Shown in pieces: positions 7,807 to 15,890 of a stretch of DNA of 64,000 nt (position 1 is the stretch's first letter; each line of letters begins with the position of its first letter). The notes under the pieces are model-generated. The model was not told the DNA's origin, did not search any database, and worked only from the letters and a program-made list of their open reading frames with translations. The translations under genes and the position numbers were made by a program. The stretch lies in assembly GCA_035685165.1 (NCBI GenBank), contig DASRBI010000005.1, forward strand, positions 62,001-126,000. The letters are read 5' to 3'. The DNA is from DATFDN01 sp035685165 (GTDB lineage Bacteria; Pseudomonadota; Alphaproteobacteria; Acetobacterales; Acetobacteraceae).

Positions 7807-9192
7807 TCAAGCGCCGAGATCGGCCTCGAAGCGGGCGCGCCAGCGGTCGAGTGAGTTACGGCGGAGCACGTCCATCATCGCCGCGTAGCGGCCGCGGCGC
7901 TCCTCCAATCCCATTTCCAGCGCCTGCTCGAGCGCGGTCGCCATCCCCGCCTCGTCGTAAGGGTTCACGATCAGCGCCGCCTCCAGCTCGCGCGCCGCAC
8001 CGGCGAATTGCGAGAGGATCAGCACGCCCGGATCGTCCGGATCCTGTGCGGCGACATATTCCTTGGCGACGAGATTCATACCGTCGCGCAGCGGCGTGAC
8101 CAGCCCGACGCGCGCCTCGGCATAGAGCGGCATCAGTGCCGCACGCGGGAAGGCGCGGTTGAGGTAGCGCAGCGGCACCCAGTCGAGGTCGGCGAAACGC
8201 CCGTTGATGCGACCGGCCTCGCCCTCTAGCTCGCGGCGTATCTCGCGGTAGGTCTCGATATCGCCGCGCGAGGGCGGGGCGATCTGGGTGAGCACCACGT
8301 CGCCCCGTCGATGCGGGTTGTCCTGCAAGAACCGCTCGAAGGCGGTGAAACGCTGGCGAAGGCCCTTCGAATAATCGAGGCGATCGACGCTGAGCACGAG
8401 CAGCTTGCCGGCGAGATCCTTCCGCACCCGCATGGCCTCGCGCCGCTGGGCGGGGTTCTCGGCCTCGGCGCGCACGTCCTCCACATGCACGCCGATCGGA
8501 TAGACGCCGGAGCGGACCACGCGGCCGAACGCCTCCAGCCGCCCCTCTTCGAGCGCGCGGCCGCCGGCTTGGCGCGAAATGTAGTCGCAGAACGCGGTGC
8601 GATCGGGCTCGGTCTGAAATCCGATCAGGTCGAATTCGCACATCGCGCGCACGAGCTGGGCGTGCGCCGGCACCGACATGAGAACCCCCGGCTCGGGGAA
8701 CGGCGTGTGCAGGAACAGGCCGGCGCGGTTCCGCACGCCCGCCGCGCGCAGCGCCTCGGCCAAACCGAGCAGATGATAATCATGCGCCCAGATCAGGTCG
8801 TCCGGCTGAACCAACGAGGCAAGCGAACGCGCGAACAGCTCGTTGACACGGCGATAGCCCGCGAACTCATCCCAGTCGAAGCGCGAGAGCCCCATCTGGT
8901 AATGCAGCACGGGCCACAGCGTGCCGTTGGCGAATCCCCGGTAAAACTGGTCGTAGTCGGTGCGGCTCAGGTCGATGGTCGCAACCGTGATCGGCCCCAC
9001 ATTGCGCGCCGGGCGCGGCACGACCGGCCCGTCAGCGATCTCGCCCGACCAGCCGAACCAAAGACCGCCCTTGGCGCGCAGCGCATCGAGCACGCCCACC
9101 GCGAGCCCGCCGGCGGCCGGCTCGCCCTCGCTGATCGGGGCGACCCGGTTGGAGACGACGACAAGGCGGCCGGTTGCCTGCTCCGCTGTCAC
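7807..9192 (-). CDS. otsA: Trehalose-6-phosphate synthase
   Basis: Family GT20 enzyme making trehalose 6-phosphate from UDP- (or ADP/GDP-) glucose and glucose 6-phosphate. 461 residues, normal for OtsA. Landmarks: N-terminal LVVVSNRVAP, GGLWFGWSGE, WAHDYHLLGL, the FLHTPFPEP segment, SVDRLDYSKGL in the C-terminal nucleotide-sugar domain, PLRDGMNLVAKEYVA and LILSQFAGAA. The start is a GTG overlapping the stop of the upstream ABC exporter (GTGA), so the two are translationally coupled. No otsB is in the window, so the phosphatase step must be encoded elsewhere or done by an unrelated enzyme. Synthesis by OtsA complements the TreYZ and TreS routes encoded 30 kb away. Confidence 0.95.
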   Translation of the reverse strand: MTAEQATGRLVVVSNRVAPISEGEPAAGGLAVGVLDALRAKGGLWFGWSGEIADGPVVPRPARNVGPITVATIDLSRTDYDQFYRGFANGTLWPVLHYQMGLSRFDWDEFAGYRRVNELFARSLASLVQPDDLIWAHDYHLLGLAEALRAAGVRNRAGLFLHTPFPEPGVLMSVPAHAQLVRAMCEFDLIGFQTEPDRTAFCDYISRQAGGRALEEGRLEAFGRVVRSGVYPIGVHVEDVRAEAENPAQRREAMRVRKDLAGKLLVLSVDRLDYSKGLRQRFTAFERFLQDNPHRRGDVVLTQIAPPSRGDIETYREIRRELEGEAGRINGRFADLDWVPLRYLNRAFPRAALMPLYAEARVGLVTPLRDGMNLVAKEYVAAQDPDDPGVLILSQFAGAARELEAALIVNPYDEAGMATALEQALEMGLEERRGRYAAMMDVLRRNSLDRWRARFEADLGA

Positions 9193-10991
9193 GCGGCCTC
9201 CGCGAACGCCTCCACGCCCATATGCTGCGTCCGCAGCAGGTCGCGATAGGGCCCGGGCCGGGCGGCGAGCACGGCGGGGGGGCCGTCATCGACGATGCGG
9301 CCGTGACGCATCACGATGATCCGGTCGAACCGGCCGAGCGTGGAGAGCCGGTGCGCGATCGCGATCACCGTCCGCCCTTCCATCAGCCGGTCGAGCCCGG
9401 CCTGGATCGCCCGCTCGCTTTCGGTGTCGAGCGCGCTCGTCGCCTCGTCCAGCAGCAGGATCGGGGCGTCCTTCAGCAGCGCGCGGGCGATCGCGAGCCG
9501 CTGGCGCTGACCACCCGAGAGCTTCACGCCGCGATCGCCCACGATCGTCTCGAAGCCTTCGGGCAGCGCCTCGATGAATTCGCGGCACCGCGCCATCTCG
9601 GCCGCCGCGAGCACCTCCGCGTCCGATGCATCAGGCCGCGCGTAACGGATGTTCTCCAGCACGGAGCGATGAAACAGGCTGATGTCCTGCGGCACCACCG
9701 CCATCCGCCGGCGCAGGCTTTCCTGCGTCACTTTGCGGACGTCCTCACCATCGACCAGAATCCGCCCGCCGCCGACATCGTAGAAACGCTGCAGGAGGGC
9801 GAGGACGGTGGATTTGCCGGCCCCGGAGCTGCCGACCAGCCCGACGCGCTCGCCCGGGCGGATCGCCAGGTCGAACTCGCGCAGCACGGTGGACCGGCCC
9901 GGATAAGCGAAGCGGACCCGCTCGAACACGACACGCCCGGGACCGGGCGGCAGCGCCACCGCGCCCGGGCTGTCCGGCAGGTCGTGCGGCATCAGCAGGG
10001 CGCCGATCGCCTCCTCCAGCCGCGCGACATGCTGGGTGAGGTTCACCAGCGCCACGGCGAGATCGCGCGTGCAATTCAGGATCGTCATGGCAAGCGCTGT
10101 GAGGAGCGCGATGTCGCCGACGCTCGCCTGCCCGCGCTGCCAGAGCAGGATGCCCACGGCGACCACGCAGGCGGTGAGCAGCGCGGTCAGCACGGCGTGA
10201 ACCAGCCGGAGTTTCTCGAGGTAGATCAGGCTGGCCGAACGCGCCTCCATCTCGCTTCGGATCGTGCCGCCGATCCGCCGCTTCTCGCCGAGCGTCGCGC
10301 CGAAGGCGCGGACCACGCCGATATTGCCGATGATGTCCACGAGCTCGCCGTCCACCGCCGCGGCGCGCTCCGCATAGCCGCGATGCAGCGGGCTGCCGCG
10401 CCTTGCGAGGTGGAACACCAGCGCGCCGAGCGCGGCGGCGACAACGACCAGCGCGAGCGCGAGCCAGGGATCGACGCTGCCGATGAAAAGGATCGCGCAG
10501 ACCACGGCAGCGCAGGGCGGCAGCACATTCCAGGCGCCGGTGTTGGCGACCGTGAACGCGGCTTCGGAGGTGGCGCTGATGCGCGCGGCGAGCGCGCCTG
10601 GCAGCCGCTCGGCGAACCAGCTCGGCGCGTGCCCGGCGAGGTGGGCGAACAGGTCGCGCCGGATGTCGCCGGTGGCCGCGACGAAGCTGCGGGCGGCGAC
10701 GAAGCCGCCGACGCGCCAGGAGAGGTTGTCGAGCGCGATCAAGGCGCAGAGCAGGGCGAACGCCGTCCACACGCCCCGGCCGGCGGCAGGCCCCGCCGCC
10801 ACGATGTCGATCAGGTGCTTGAGACCGTATTGGGTGGAGACGCTGGCGCCGACCGCGATCAGCACCGAGACGAACACGGTGGCGAAGCCGGCTGGACGCC
10901 GCCCTGCGTAGCGGGCAAGGAAGCGCAGCGGATGACCGCGCAACGCGACCAGGGCGGCGGCGTCGGCGCCGGGTTCCGGGATCGCCAGCAT
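9189..10991 (-). CDS. ABC exporter, fused transmembrane and ATPase domains (MsbA/lipid-exporter type)
   Basis: Inner-membrane half-exporter of about 600 residues, expected to work as a homodimer. The first 330 residues hold hydrophobic segments typical of a type IV (six-helix) exporter domain; the remainder is an ATPase with Walker A GLVGSSGAGKST, Q-loop VVPQDISLF, signature LSGGQRQRLAIARALL, Walker B ILLLDEATSALD and the H-loop AHRLST. The start at 10991 is supported by AAGGAG 9 bases upstream; an ATG 30 codons earlier would add an Arg-rich tail. The substrate is unknown; lipids, glycolipids, glucans and drugs are all exported by this family. Coupling to otsA and divergence from a glycosyltransferase hint at a sugar-containing cargo, but that is inference only. 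Confidence 0.92.
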   Translation of the reverse strand: MLAIPEPGADAAALVALRGHPLRFLARYAGRRPAGFATVFVSVLIAVGASVSTQYGLKHLIDIVAAGPAAGRGVWTAFALLCALIALDNLSWRVGGFVAARSFVAATGDIRRDLFAHLAGHAPSWFAERLPGALAARISATSEAAFTVANTGAWNVLPPCAAVVCAILFIGSVDPWLALALVVVAAALGALVFHLARRGSPLHRGYAERAAAVDGELVDIIGNIGVVRAFGATLGEKRRIGGTIRSEMEARSASLIYLEKLRLVHAVLTALLTACVVAVGILLWQRGQASVGDIALLTALAMTILNCTRDLAVALVNLTQHVARLEEAIGALLMPHDLPDSPGAVALPPGPGRVVFERVRFAYPGRSTVLREFDLAIRPGERVGLVGSSGAGKSTVLALLQRFYDVGGGRILVDGEDVRKVTQESLRRRMAVVPQDISLFHRSVLENIRYARPDASDAEVLAAAEMARCREFIEALPEGFETIVGDRGVKLSGGQRQRLAIARALLKDAPILLLDEATSALDTESERAIQAGLDRLMEGRTVIAIAHRLSTLGRFDRIIVMRHGRIVDDGPPAVLAARPGPYRDLLRTQHMGVEAFAEAA

Positions 10992-11186
10992 GGGGCGGCA
11001 ACTCCTTCCGCCGGAGAAAAGACGGCCCGGCCGCCGCGGCTTGTTTCCGGCCAGATGACGCCGGATTCCTGCCACATTCATTTACGATAACTCATGCGTG
11101 ATAGAGGGGACTTTGTCCCTCAAGTCAAGCGTAAATAATCGGAAAGTAAACCTTAGTCGGTCGCAAGACCAAGGGGCCGGAGTACT
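10992..11186. promoter_or_regulatory. Divergent control region between ABC exporter/otsA and glycosyltransferase
   Basis: This 195-base gap separates divergent genes and is clearly AT-richer than its surroundings from about 11080 to 11160. It contains an imperfect hairpin, GAGGGGAC (11104-11111) / GTCCCTC (11115-11121) with a TTT loop and one bulge, followed by AT-rich GTAAATAATC and GGAAAGTAAACC. Promoters for both directions must lie here, but I cannot fix -35/-10 pairs with confidence. The dyad could be an operator or an RNA hairpin in the leader of the plus-strand gene. Confidence 0.45.
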
Positions 11187-12245
11187 ATGCGGATTGCTCA
11201 AATAGCGCCATTGTTCGAGGCTGTTCCGCCCAAGCTCTATGGCGGGACTGAGCGGGTCGTGTACTCGCTGACCGAAGAGCTGGTGGCGATGGGTCACGAC
11301 GTGACTCTGTTCGCGAGCGGCGATTCTGTTACTTCCGCGAAGCTCGCGCCGATGCGCGATCAGGCTCTGCGCCTCGACCCGACGGTAAAGGACTGGATCG
11401 CGTATTACATGCGGATGATGGAGCTGGTGCGCCGGCGCGCCGACGAGTTCGACGTGCTGCACTTCCATACGGACTACTTCCCGCTGTCGCTGTTCTCGCG
11501 CCAGCGCACGCCCTTCGTCACCACGCTGCACGGCAGGCTCGACCTGCCGGAGTTCAAGCTGATCTACGAGACGTTCCCCGACGCGCCATTCGTCTCCATC
11601 TCCGATCACCAGCGTCGGCCCATCCCCGGTCTCAACTGGGTGCGGACGGTACTGCACGGGATGCCGGAGAACCTCCTGCGCCCGCAGCCCGTGAAGCAGG
11701 AATATTTCGCCTTCCTCGGCCGTATCTCGCCCGAGAAGGGACCGGACAAGGCGATCCGCATCGCGGAAGCCGCCGGGGTGAAGCTGAAGATCGCCGCCAA
11801 GATCGACAACGCTGACAAGAAATACTGGGACGAGGAGATCGGCCCGCTGGTCGCGCGCAGCCCGCACGTGGAGTTCGTGGGCGAGATCAACGACGCGCAG
11901 AAGCCGGCCTTCCTGTCAGGCGCGCACGCGCTGCTGTTCCCGATTGATTGGCCGGAGCCGTTCGGGCTCGTGATGATCGAGGCGATGGCCTGCGGCACAC
12001 CGGTGATCGCCTATCCGTGCGGCTCGGTGCCCGAGGTGATCGACCACGGCCTGACCGGGTTCATCGTGCCGGACGAGCAGGCGGCGGTCAGCGCGATCGG
12101 CAGCCTCGACAAGCTCGACCGGCGGCTGGTGCGCCGGCAATTCGAGCGCCGCTTCACCGCGCGCCGGATGGCGGAAGACTATGTCTCCGTCTACGAGGAA
12201 CTCTGCCACCGGGCGCGTCCGCTGCTGCGCGCGGTCGGAGACTGA
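11187..12245 (+). CDS. Glycosyltransferase family 4 protein
   Basis: Retaining GT-B fold glycosyltransferase of 352 residues, cytoplasmic. The N-terminal acceptor half starts MRIAQIAPLFEAVPPKLYGGTERVV, with the Gly-rich loop typical of GT4, followed by DVLHFHTDYFPL. The donor half has FLGRISPEKGPDKAIRIAE and the E-x7-E region PEPFGLVMIEAMACGTPVIAYPCGSVPEVI. Donor and acceptor are not known; sugar transfer to a lipid, a glycan or a small molecule is possible. A GGAG sits 4 bases before the ATG. It is divergent from the ABC exporter and otsA; shared control would suggest a joint role in making and exporting a glycoconjugate, which remains unproven. It lacks obvious hallmarks of GlgA. Confidence 0.9.
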   Translation: MRIAQIAPLFEAVPPKLYGGTERVVYSLTEELVAMGHDVTLFASGDSVTSAKLAPMRDQALRLDPTVKDWIAYYMRMMELVRRRADEFDVLHFHTDYFPLSLFSRQRTPFVTTLHGRLDLPEFKLIYETFPDAPFVSISDHQRRPIPGLNWVRTVLHGMPENLLRPQPVKQEYFAFLGRISPEKGPDKAIRIAEAAGVKLKIAAKIDNADKKYWDEEIGPLVARSPHVEFVGEINDAQKPAFLSGAHALLFPIDWPEPFGLVMIEAMACGTPVIAYPCGSVPEVIDHGLTGFIVPDEQAAVSAIGSLDKLDRRLVRRQFERRFTARRMAEDYVSVYEELCHRARPLLRAVGD

Positions 12246-12262
12246 CGCCGGACCGCCCGGCG

Positions 12263-12298
12263 CCGACCGCCAATTCGGCGGACAGGTCGGTCGTTTTC
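12263..12298 (+). terminator. Probable intrinsic terminator after the glycosyltransferase gene
   Basis: CCGACC (12263-12268) pairs perfectly with GGTCGG (12285-12290), and the inner arms can extend through CCGCC/GGCGG around an AATTC loop. The stem is followed by TCGTTTTC, a short T-rich run. It starts 18 bases after the stop codon and ends before the MFS gene, so it would separate the two transcripts. The inner stem and outer stem are not perfectly nested, which lowers confidence. Confidence 0.5.
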
Positions 12299-12340
12299 TG
12301 ATACGATCTTCCGTCATTTGGCGGCCGGACGGGAGCGACC

Positions 12341-13615
12341 TTGGGAGAATCGGAGGCAAGGACCGGGCTGCCCGCCGCGCTGGCGACGAGCCTGATCGCG
12401 CTCGCTGCGCTGAATTTTCTCATCGCCGCCATCCAGACGGGGTTCGGTCCCTTTCTCGGCCTCGTCCTGACCGACCAGGGCTGGTCGCAGGAGAAGATCG
12501 GCATCGCGCTCAGCGCGGGCACGATCGCCGGGCTGGTGTTCCAACTGCCGGCGGGGGCGCTTGTGGACGCAGTGCATCGCAAGCGCGGTGTGCTGTCCGG
12601 TGCGCTGGCGCTGACGGCGCTTTCCGCCCTCGGAACCGCGTTCACCGGCGCATTCGTGCCGGTCGTCGCCGCGCAGGTTCTGCATGTCGCCGCGGCTGCC
12701 GTGATGAACCCGGCGATTGCGGCGGTGACACTGAGCTGCACCGGGCATGGCGCATTCAGCGAAAGGCTGGGCAGCAACACCCGCTGGTCCTCGCTCGGCA
12801 GCGCCGCCGCCGCCGTGCTGCTCGGGCTGCTCGCCGCGCGCGCCTCCAACGAATCGGTGTTCGTGATGACGGCGCTGCTCTGCGCCCCGGCGATCCTCGC
12901 CGCCTGGCTGATCCGGCCCGCCGTCCCGGATTCGCCCGACCATGCCGACCATCTCGCCTTGGTGCATCCCAAACACCGCCGCCGGCGGGGACATCATTTC
13001 TGGACCATCTACCTGCACCTCAACCTGCACCGCTTCGCCTTTTGCGTGCTGCTCTTCCAGGCGGCGAACGCGGCGATGATGCCGGTCGCGGTGAACGCGC
13101 TCGCGGCGCGCACCGGCTCGGCCGGCTATGTCGTCTCCATTGCCATCCTGGTGTCGCAATGCGTCGGCGCGGCGCTTTCGCCCTCGTTCGGCCGCTACGC
13201 GGAGCGGTTCGGGCGGCGCCCGATCCTGCTGCTCGGCTTCGGGGCGATGCCGCTCAAGGGCTTGATCATGACGCTGTTCCCTGGCGCCGTACCTCTCGTG
13301 CTCGCGCAGGTGCTGGACGGGGTGAGCGGCGCGGTGCTCGGCATCATGCTGCCGCTGGTCGCCGCCGACCTGACGCGGCACACCGGCTTCATGAATCTCG
13401 CTATCGGCTCGCTCAATCTCGCCACCGGGATCGGCGCGACGATTAGCACCGCCGCCGCGGGCTGGCTCGCCACCGCCGCTGGGCCGCAGCCCGCGCTCGG
13501 CGCGCTGGCGGCCACGGGCCTCGCCGCCACCGTGCTGCTCTGGGCGATCCTACCGGAGACCAAGCCCCAGGTTAGGGGGCCTGCGGAGGCTCGCGCGGCG
13601 CCTTCTCCGGCCTGA
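12341..13615 (+). CDS. MFS transporter
   Basis: Major facilitator superfamily membrane protein of 424 residues with about twelve hydrophobic segments. The loop-2/3 motif appears as GALVDAVHRKRG (about 68-79), and a second copy between helices 8 and 9 as GRYAERFGRRP, the pseudo-repeat expected of the fold. A His/Arg-rich cytoplasmic loop (HPKHRRRRGHH) joins the two halves. Substrate unknown; the sequence pattern is that of an efflux-type MFS. The start is a TTG at 12341 preceded by GGGAG at 5-base spacing. Its last 44 bases overlap the 3' end of the convergent histidine kinase gene. Confidence 0.88.
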   Translation: MGESEARTGLPAALATSLIALAALNFLIAAIQTGFGPFLGLVLTDQGWSQEKIGIALSAGTIAGLVFQLPAGALVDAVHRKRGVLSGALALTALSALGTAFTGAFVPVVAAQVLHVAAAAVMNPAIAAVTLSCTGHGAFSERLGSNTRWSSLGSAAAAVLLGLLAARASNESVFVMTALLCAPAILAAWLIRPAVPDSPDHADHLALVHPKHRRRRGHHFWTIYLHLNLHRFAFCVLLFQAANAAMMPVAVNALAARTGSAGYVVSIAILVSQCVGAALSPSFGRYAERFGRRPILLLGFGAMPLKGLIMTLFPGAVPLVLAQVLDGVSGAVLGIMLPLVAADLTRHTGFMNLAIGSLNLATGIGATISTAAAGWLATAAGPQPALGALAATGLAATVLLWAILPETKPQVRGPAEARAAPSPA

Positions 13616-15758
13616 CCGCGCGGATCGAACCGAGCTCGCGCAGCACGGCGGCGAGATCGGCGAGGCTGAAAGGCTTGGAGATGATGCGAAAGCCGCGCTC
13701 GGCCCAGGGTTTCAGCGCGTCGTCGGCGGCGTAGCCGGTGATGAACACGACCGGCAGTCCCGGCCGGCGTTGCAGCGCCGCCTCGGCCAGTTCGCTGCCA
13801 TTCATGCCGGGCATCGCAAAATCGACCAGCAGGAGATCGAACGCCGTTTCGCTCGCCAGCAGTGTCAGCGCCTCCGCGCCGTCCGCCGCCTTCGTGACGT
13901 CGTGGCCGAGCTCGCGCAGCAGCTCCACCGCCGATTCCCGGACCATCGGGTCGTCATCGACCAGCAAGGCGCGCAGTCCGCGCGCGCTCTGCGCCCCGGC
14001 CGCATCGGGCCGGGTGAGTGCGGCGACGGGCGCTGTTTCCGGCAGCCACAGGCTCACCCGCGTGCCCTGCCCCGGCGCGCTTTCCACGGTCGCGGTGCCG
14101 CCCATCTGCTGGGCGAAGCCGAACACCATCGACAGGCCGAGCCCGGTGCCGCTGCCCGGCGGCTTGGTGGTAAAGAACGGCTCGAACGCTCGGCGCCGCA
14201 CCTCCTCGTCCATACCGATCCCGGAGTCGGCAACCGTGATCGCGGCGTAGGTGCACGGGGGGAGCTGCGCGGGCCTCGGCGCATCGTATCCGTAGCGGCG
14301 CGTGCGGATCGCGAGCTCGCCGCCCCCCGGCATCGCGTCTCGCGCGTTAGCGACCAAATTGAGTAGCGCAAGCTCGAGCTGCACCGGGTCGGCCAGCACG
14401 TTCCCGAGCGTTTCATCGAGATCGAACACGACATCGGCCAGCGAGCCGGCGGTGCGGCGCAGCAGCTCGTCCGAACCCCGAATCAGTGCGTTCACGGCGA
14501 CGGGTTCCGGCGTGATCGTGCGTTTGCGGGCGAAGGCGAGCATCTGCGCGGTCAGCTTGGCGCCCCGCTTGGCGGCCTGCTCGGCGACCGAGAGCAACTG
14601 CCGCGTGCGCGGCTCCTGCGTCCGGCGCGAGGCGAGCTCGATCGAGCCCAGGACGGCGGCGAGCAGGTTGTTGAAGTCGTGCGCGACGCCGCCGGTCAGG
14701 CGCCCAAGCGCCTCCAACTTCGCACTCTGCTGCAAAGCGGCCTCGGCCGCTTGCCTTCGTTCGGTTTCCGCGAGCAATGCGCGCAGGTGCAGTGCGTCCC
14801 GCTCTGCCATCTGCATCGCACGCAGCCCCGCCAGCAACAGGGCGCCCGCCGCGAGCACGGCGAAGGCGGCGAAGATCGCCAGATGGCGATACCACTCGGC
14901 GAGGATTTTGTCCCAGTCGAGACCATAAAGCGCGACGAGGTCCTGGCCCTCGACCCGGCGGATGGCGATCAGCTTCTGGTCGCGGTCGATGCGCGAATGG
15001 TCGCCGTAGATCGCCGATGCGATGCCCGCACGCAGCAATTTTCCCGTTGCGCCGTCGGGCGGGACGCGCTCGGGCGTGTCGGGCGAGGCGGGATAGCGGA
15101 ACAGGTAGGCCCCGTCACCGCGCAGCAGGCCCACCGTGCCGTGTTCGGAGCGGCCGGTGATCGATTGGTAGAAGGTGCGGAAATAGGTAGGTGAAAGCGT
15201 GACCGCCGCCAGCCCGTCTGGTTGGCCATCGACGAGGCGCGCCTCGCTCACCACCACGCCGAGGCTGCCATCGCGCATGCCGTGGAACGGCTGGCTAACG
15301 AACAAGCCCCGCGCGCCGTTCGCGACCGCCTGAAAATAGTCGCGCTGGCGCACATCGTAAGGCGGCATCGGGTAGGCACGGCTGCTGGCGGAGTTGCGCC
15401 CCTCGGGATCGACGAAAAACGCCGATTCGAGCTGCGGCAAGCGCCTGACCATGCCCGACAGAAAATCGTGCACCTCGCGGGAGCGATCGATCTCGTCCCA
15501 GCTCATGCCTCGGACCGCGTTGAGCTGAAGGCTGAGCGTCAGCGCAGCGGTCTCCATGATCGTGTGCGCGTTTTCCGCCAGCACCTCGGCGGTTGTCTGC
15601 ACCCGCTCCCGCGCGCGGCTCACGACGGCGTGATGGTCGTACCAAGCGGCCGCCCCGAGCAGCAACAGCGGTATGCCAACCGATGTTGCGAACCATCCGA
15701 CGGTGGCTGGGCGGCGCCAGTATCGCCGCGTCGGACGCTCTGCGAGTGCGGCGCTCAT
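13572..15758 (-). CDS. Membrane-bound hybrid histidine kinase with periplasmic sensor domain
   Basis: 728-residue inner-membrane sensor kinase. A TM helix near 22-39 and a second near 293-312 enclose a roughly 250-residue periplasmic domain that looks like a Cache-type ligand sensor (motifs FFVDPEGRNSASSRAYPMP and QRDYFQA). Then come the dimerisation domain with H-box GGVAHDFNN (His 360), the HATPase with NLVANARDAMPGGG, DSGIGMDEE and GTGLGLSMV, and a C-terminal receiver domain with LLVDFAMPGMNG (Asp 646) and Lys in SKPFSL. The ligand is unknown. No HPT domain or DNA-binding output is attached, so phosphotransfer must go to a separate partner. The 3' end overlaps the convergent MFS gene by 44 bases. 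The 5' side is divergent from the MoxR gene. Confidence 0.92.
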   Translation of the reverse strand: MSAALAERPTRRYWRRPATVGWFATSVGIPLLLLGAAAWYDHHAVVSRARERVQTTAEVLAENAHTIMETAALTLSLQLNAVRGMSWDEIDRSREVHDFLSGMVRRLPQLESAFFVDPEGRNSASSRAYPMPPYDVRQRDYFQAVANGARGLFVSQPFHGMRDGSLGVVVSEARLVDGQPDGLAAVTLSPTYFRTFYQSITGRSEHGTVGLLRGDGAYLFRYPASPDTPERVPPDGATGKLLRAGIASAIYGDHSRIDRDQKLIAIRRVEGQDLVALYGLDWDKILAEWYRHLAIFAAFAVLAAGALLLAGLRAMQMAERDALHLRALLAETERRQAAEAALQQSAKLEALGRLTGGVAHDFNNLLAAVLGSIELASRRTQEPRTRQLLSVAEQAAKRGAKLTAQMLAFARKRTITPEPVAVNALIRGSDELLRRTAGSLADVVFDLDETLGNVLADPVQLELALLNLVANARDAMPGGGELAIRTRRYGYDAPRPAQLPPCTYAAITVADSGIGMDEEVRRRAFEPFFTTKPPGSGTGLGLSMVFGFAQQMGGTATVESAPGQGTRVSLWLPETAPVAALTRPDAAGAQSARGLRALLVDDDPMVRESAVELLRELGHDVTKAADGAEALTLLASETAFDLLLVDFAMPGMNGSELAEAALQRRPGLPVVFITGYAADDALKPWAERGFRIISKPFSLADLAAVLRELGSIRAVRPEKAPREPPQAP

Positions 15759-15832
15759 CCCGCCACGATGTGGGCATTATCAGGCATCGGCAAGGGCCAC
15801 GTCCGGCAAAGCCTTGCGACGGCAAGCGTGTT

Positions 15833-15877
15833 TTGACGGAAGCCGATCGGGTGCTAGGAGACCTACCGATCAGTAGG
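15833..15877 (+). promoter_or_regulatory. Candidate promoter and leader hairpin upstream of the MoxR gene
   Basis: TTGACG at 15833-15838 matches a -35 box well; 16 bases later only a weak -10-like TAGGAG follows. Just before the start codon the perfect dyad CCTAC (15862-15866) / GTAGG (15873-15877) with a 6-base loop overlaps the likely ribosome-binding area (AGGA), so it could mask translation initiation. The 132-base gap also has to carry the promoter of the divergent histidine kinase. Confidence 0.3.
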
Positions 15878-15890
15878 ACAGGCAGGTGAC

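Noticed and set aside
6239..7888. Plus-strand ORF of 549 codons across the hydrolase and phosphatase genes
   Set aside because: Shadow of two minus-strand genes with clear active-site motifs and ribosome-binding sites.
9174..11090. Plus-strand ORF of 638 codons opposite the ABC exporter
   Set aside because: The minus strand encodes an exporter with all ATPase motifs; the plus frame is rich in Arg, His and Gln and matches nothing.
11187..12245. Glycosyltransferase as GlgA or GlgM of the glucan pathway
   Set aside because: It is a generic GT4 protein of 352 residues without recognisable glycogen-synthase hallmarks and lies 26 kb from the glucan operon next to an exporter.
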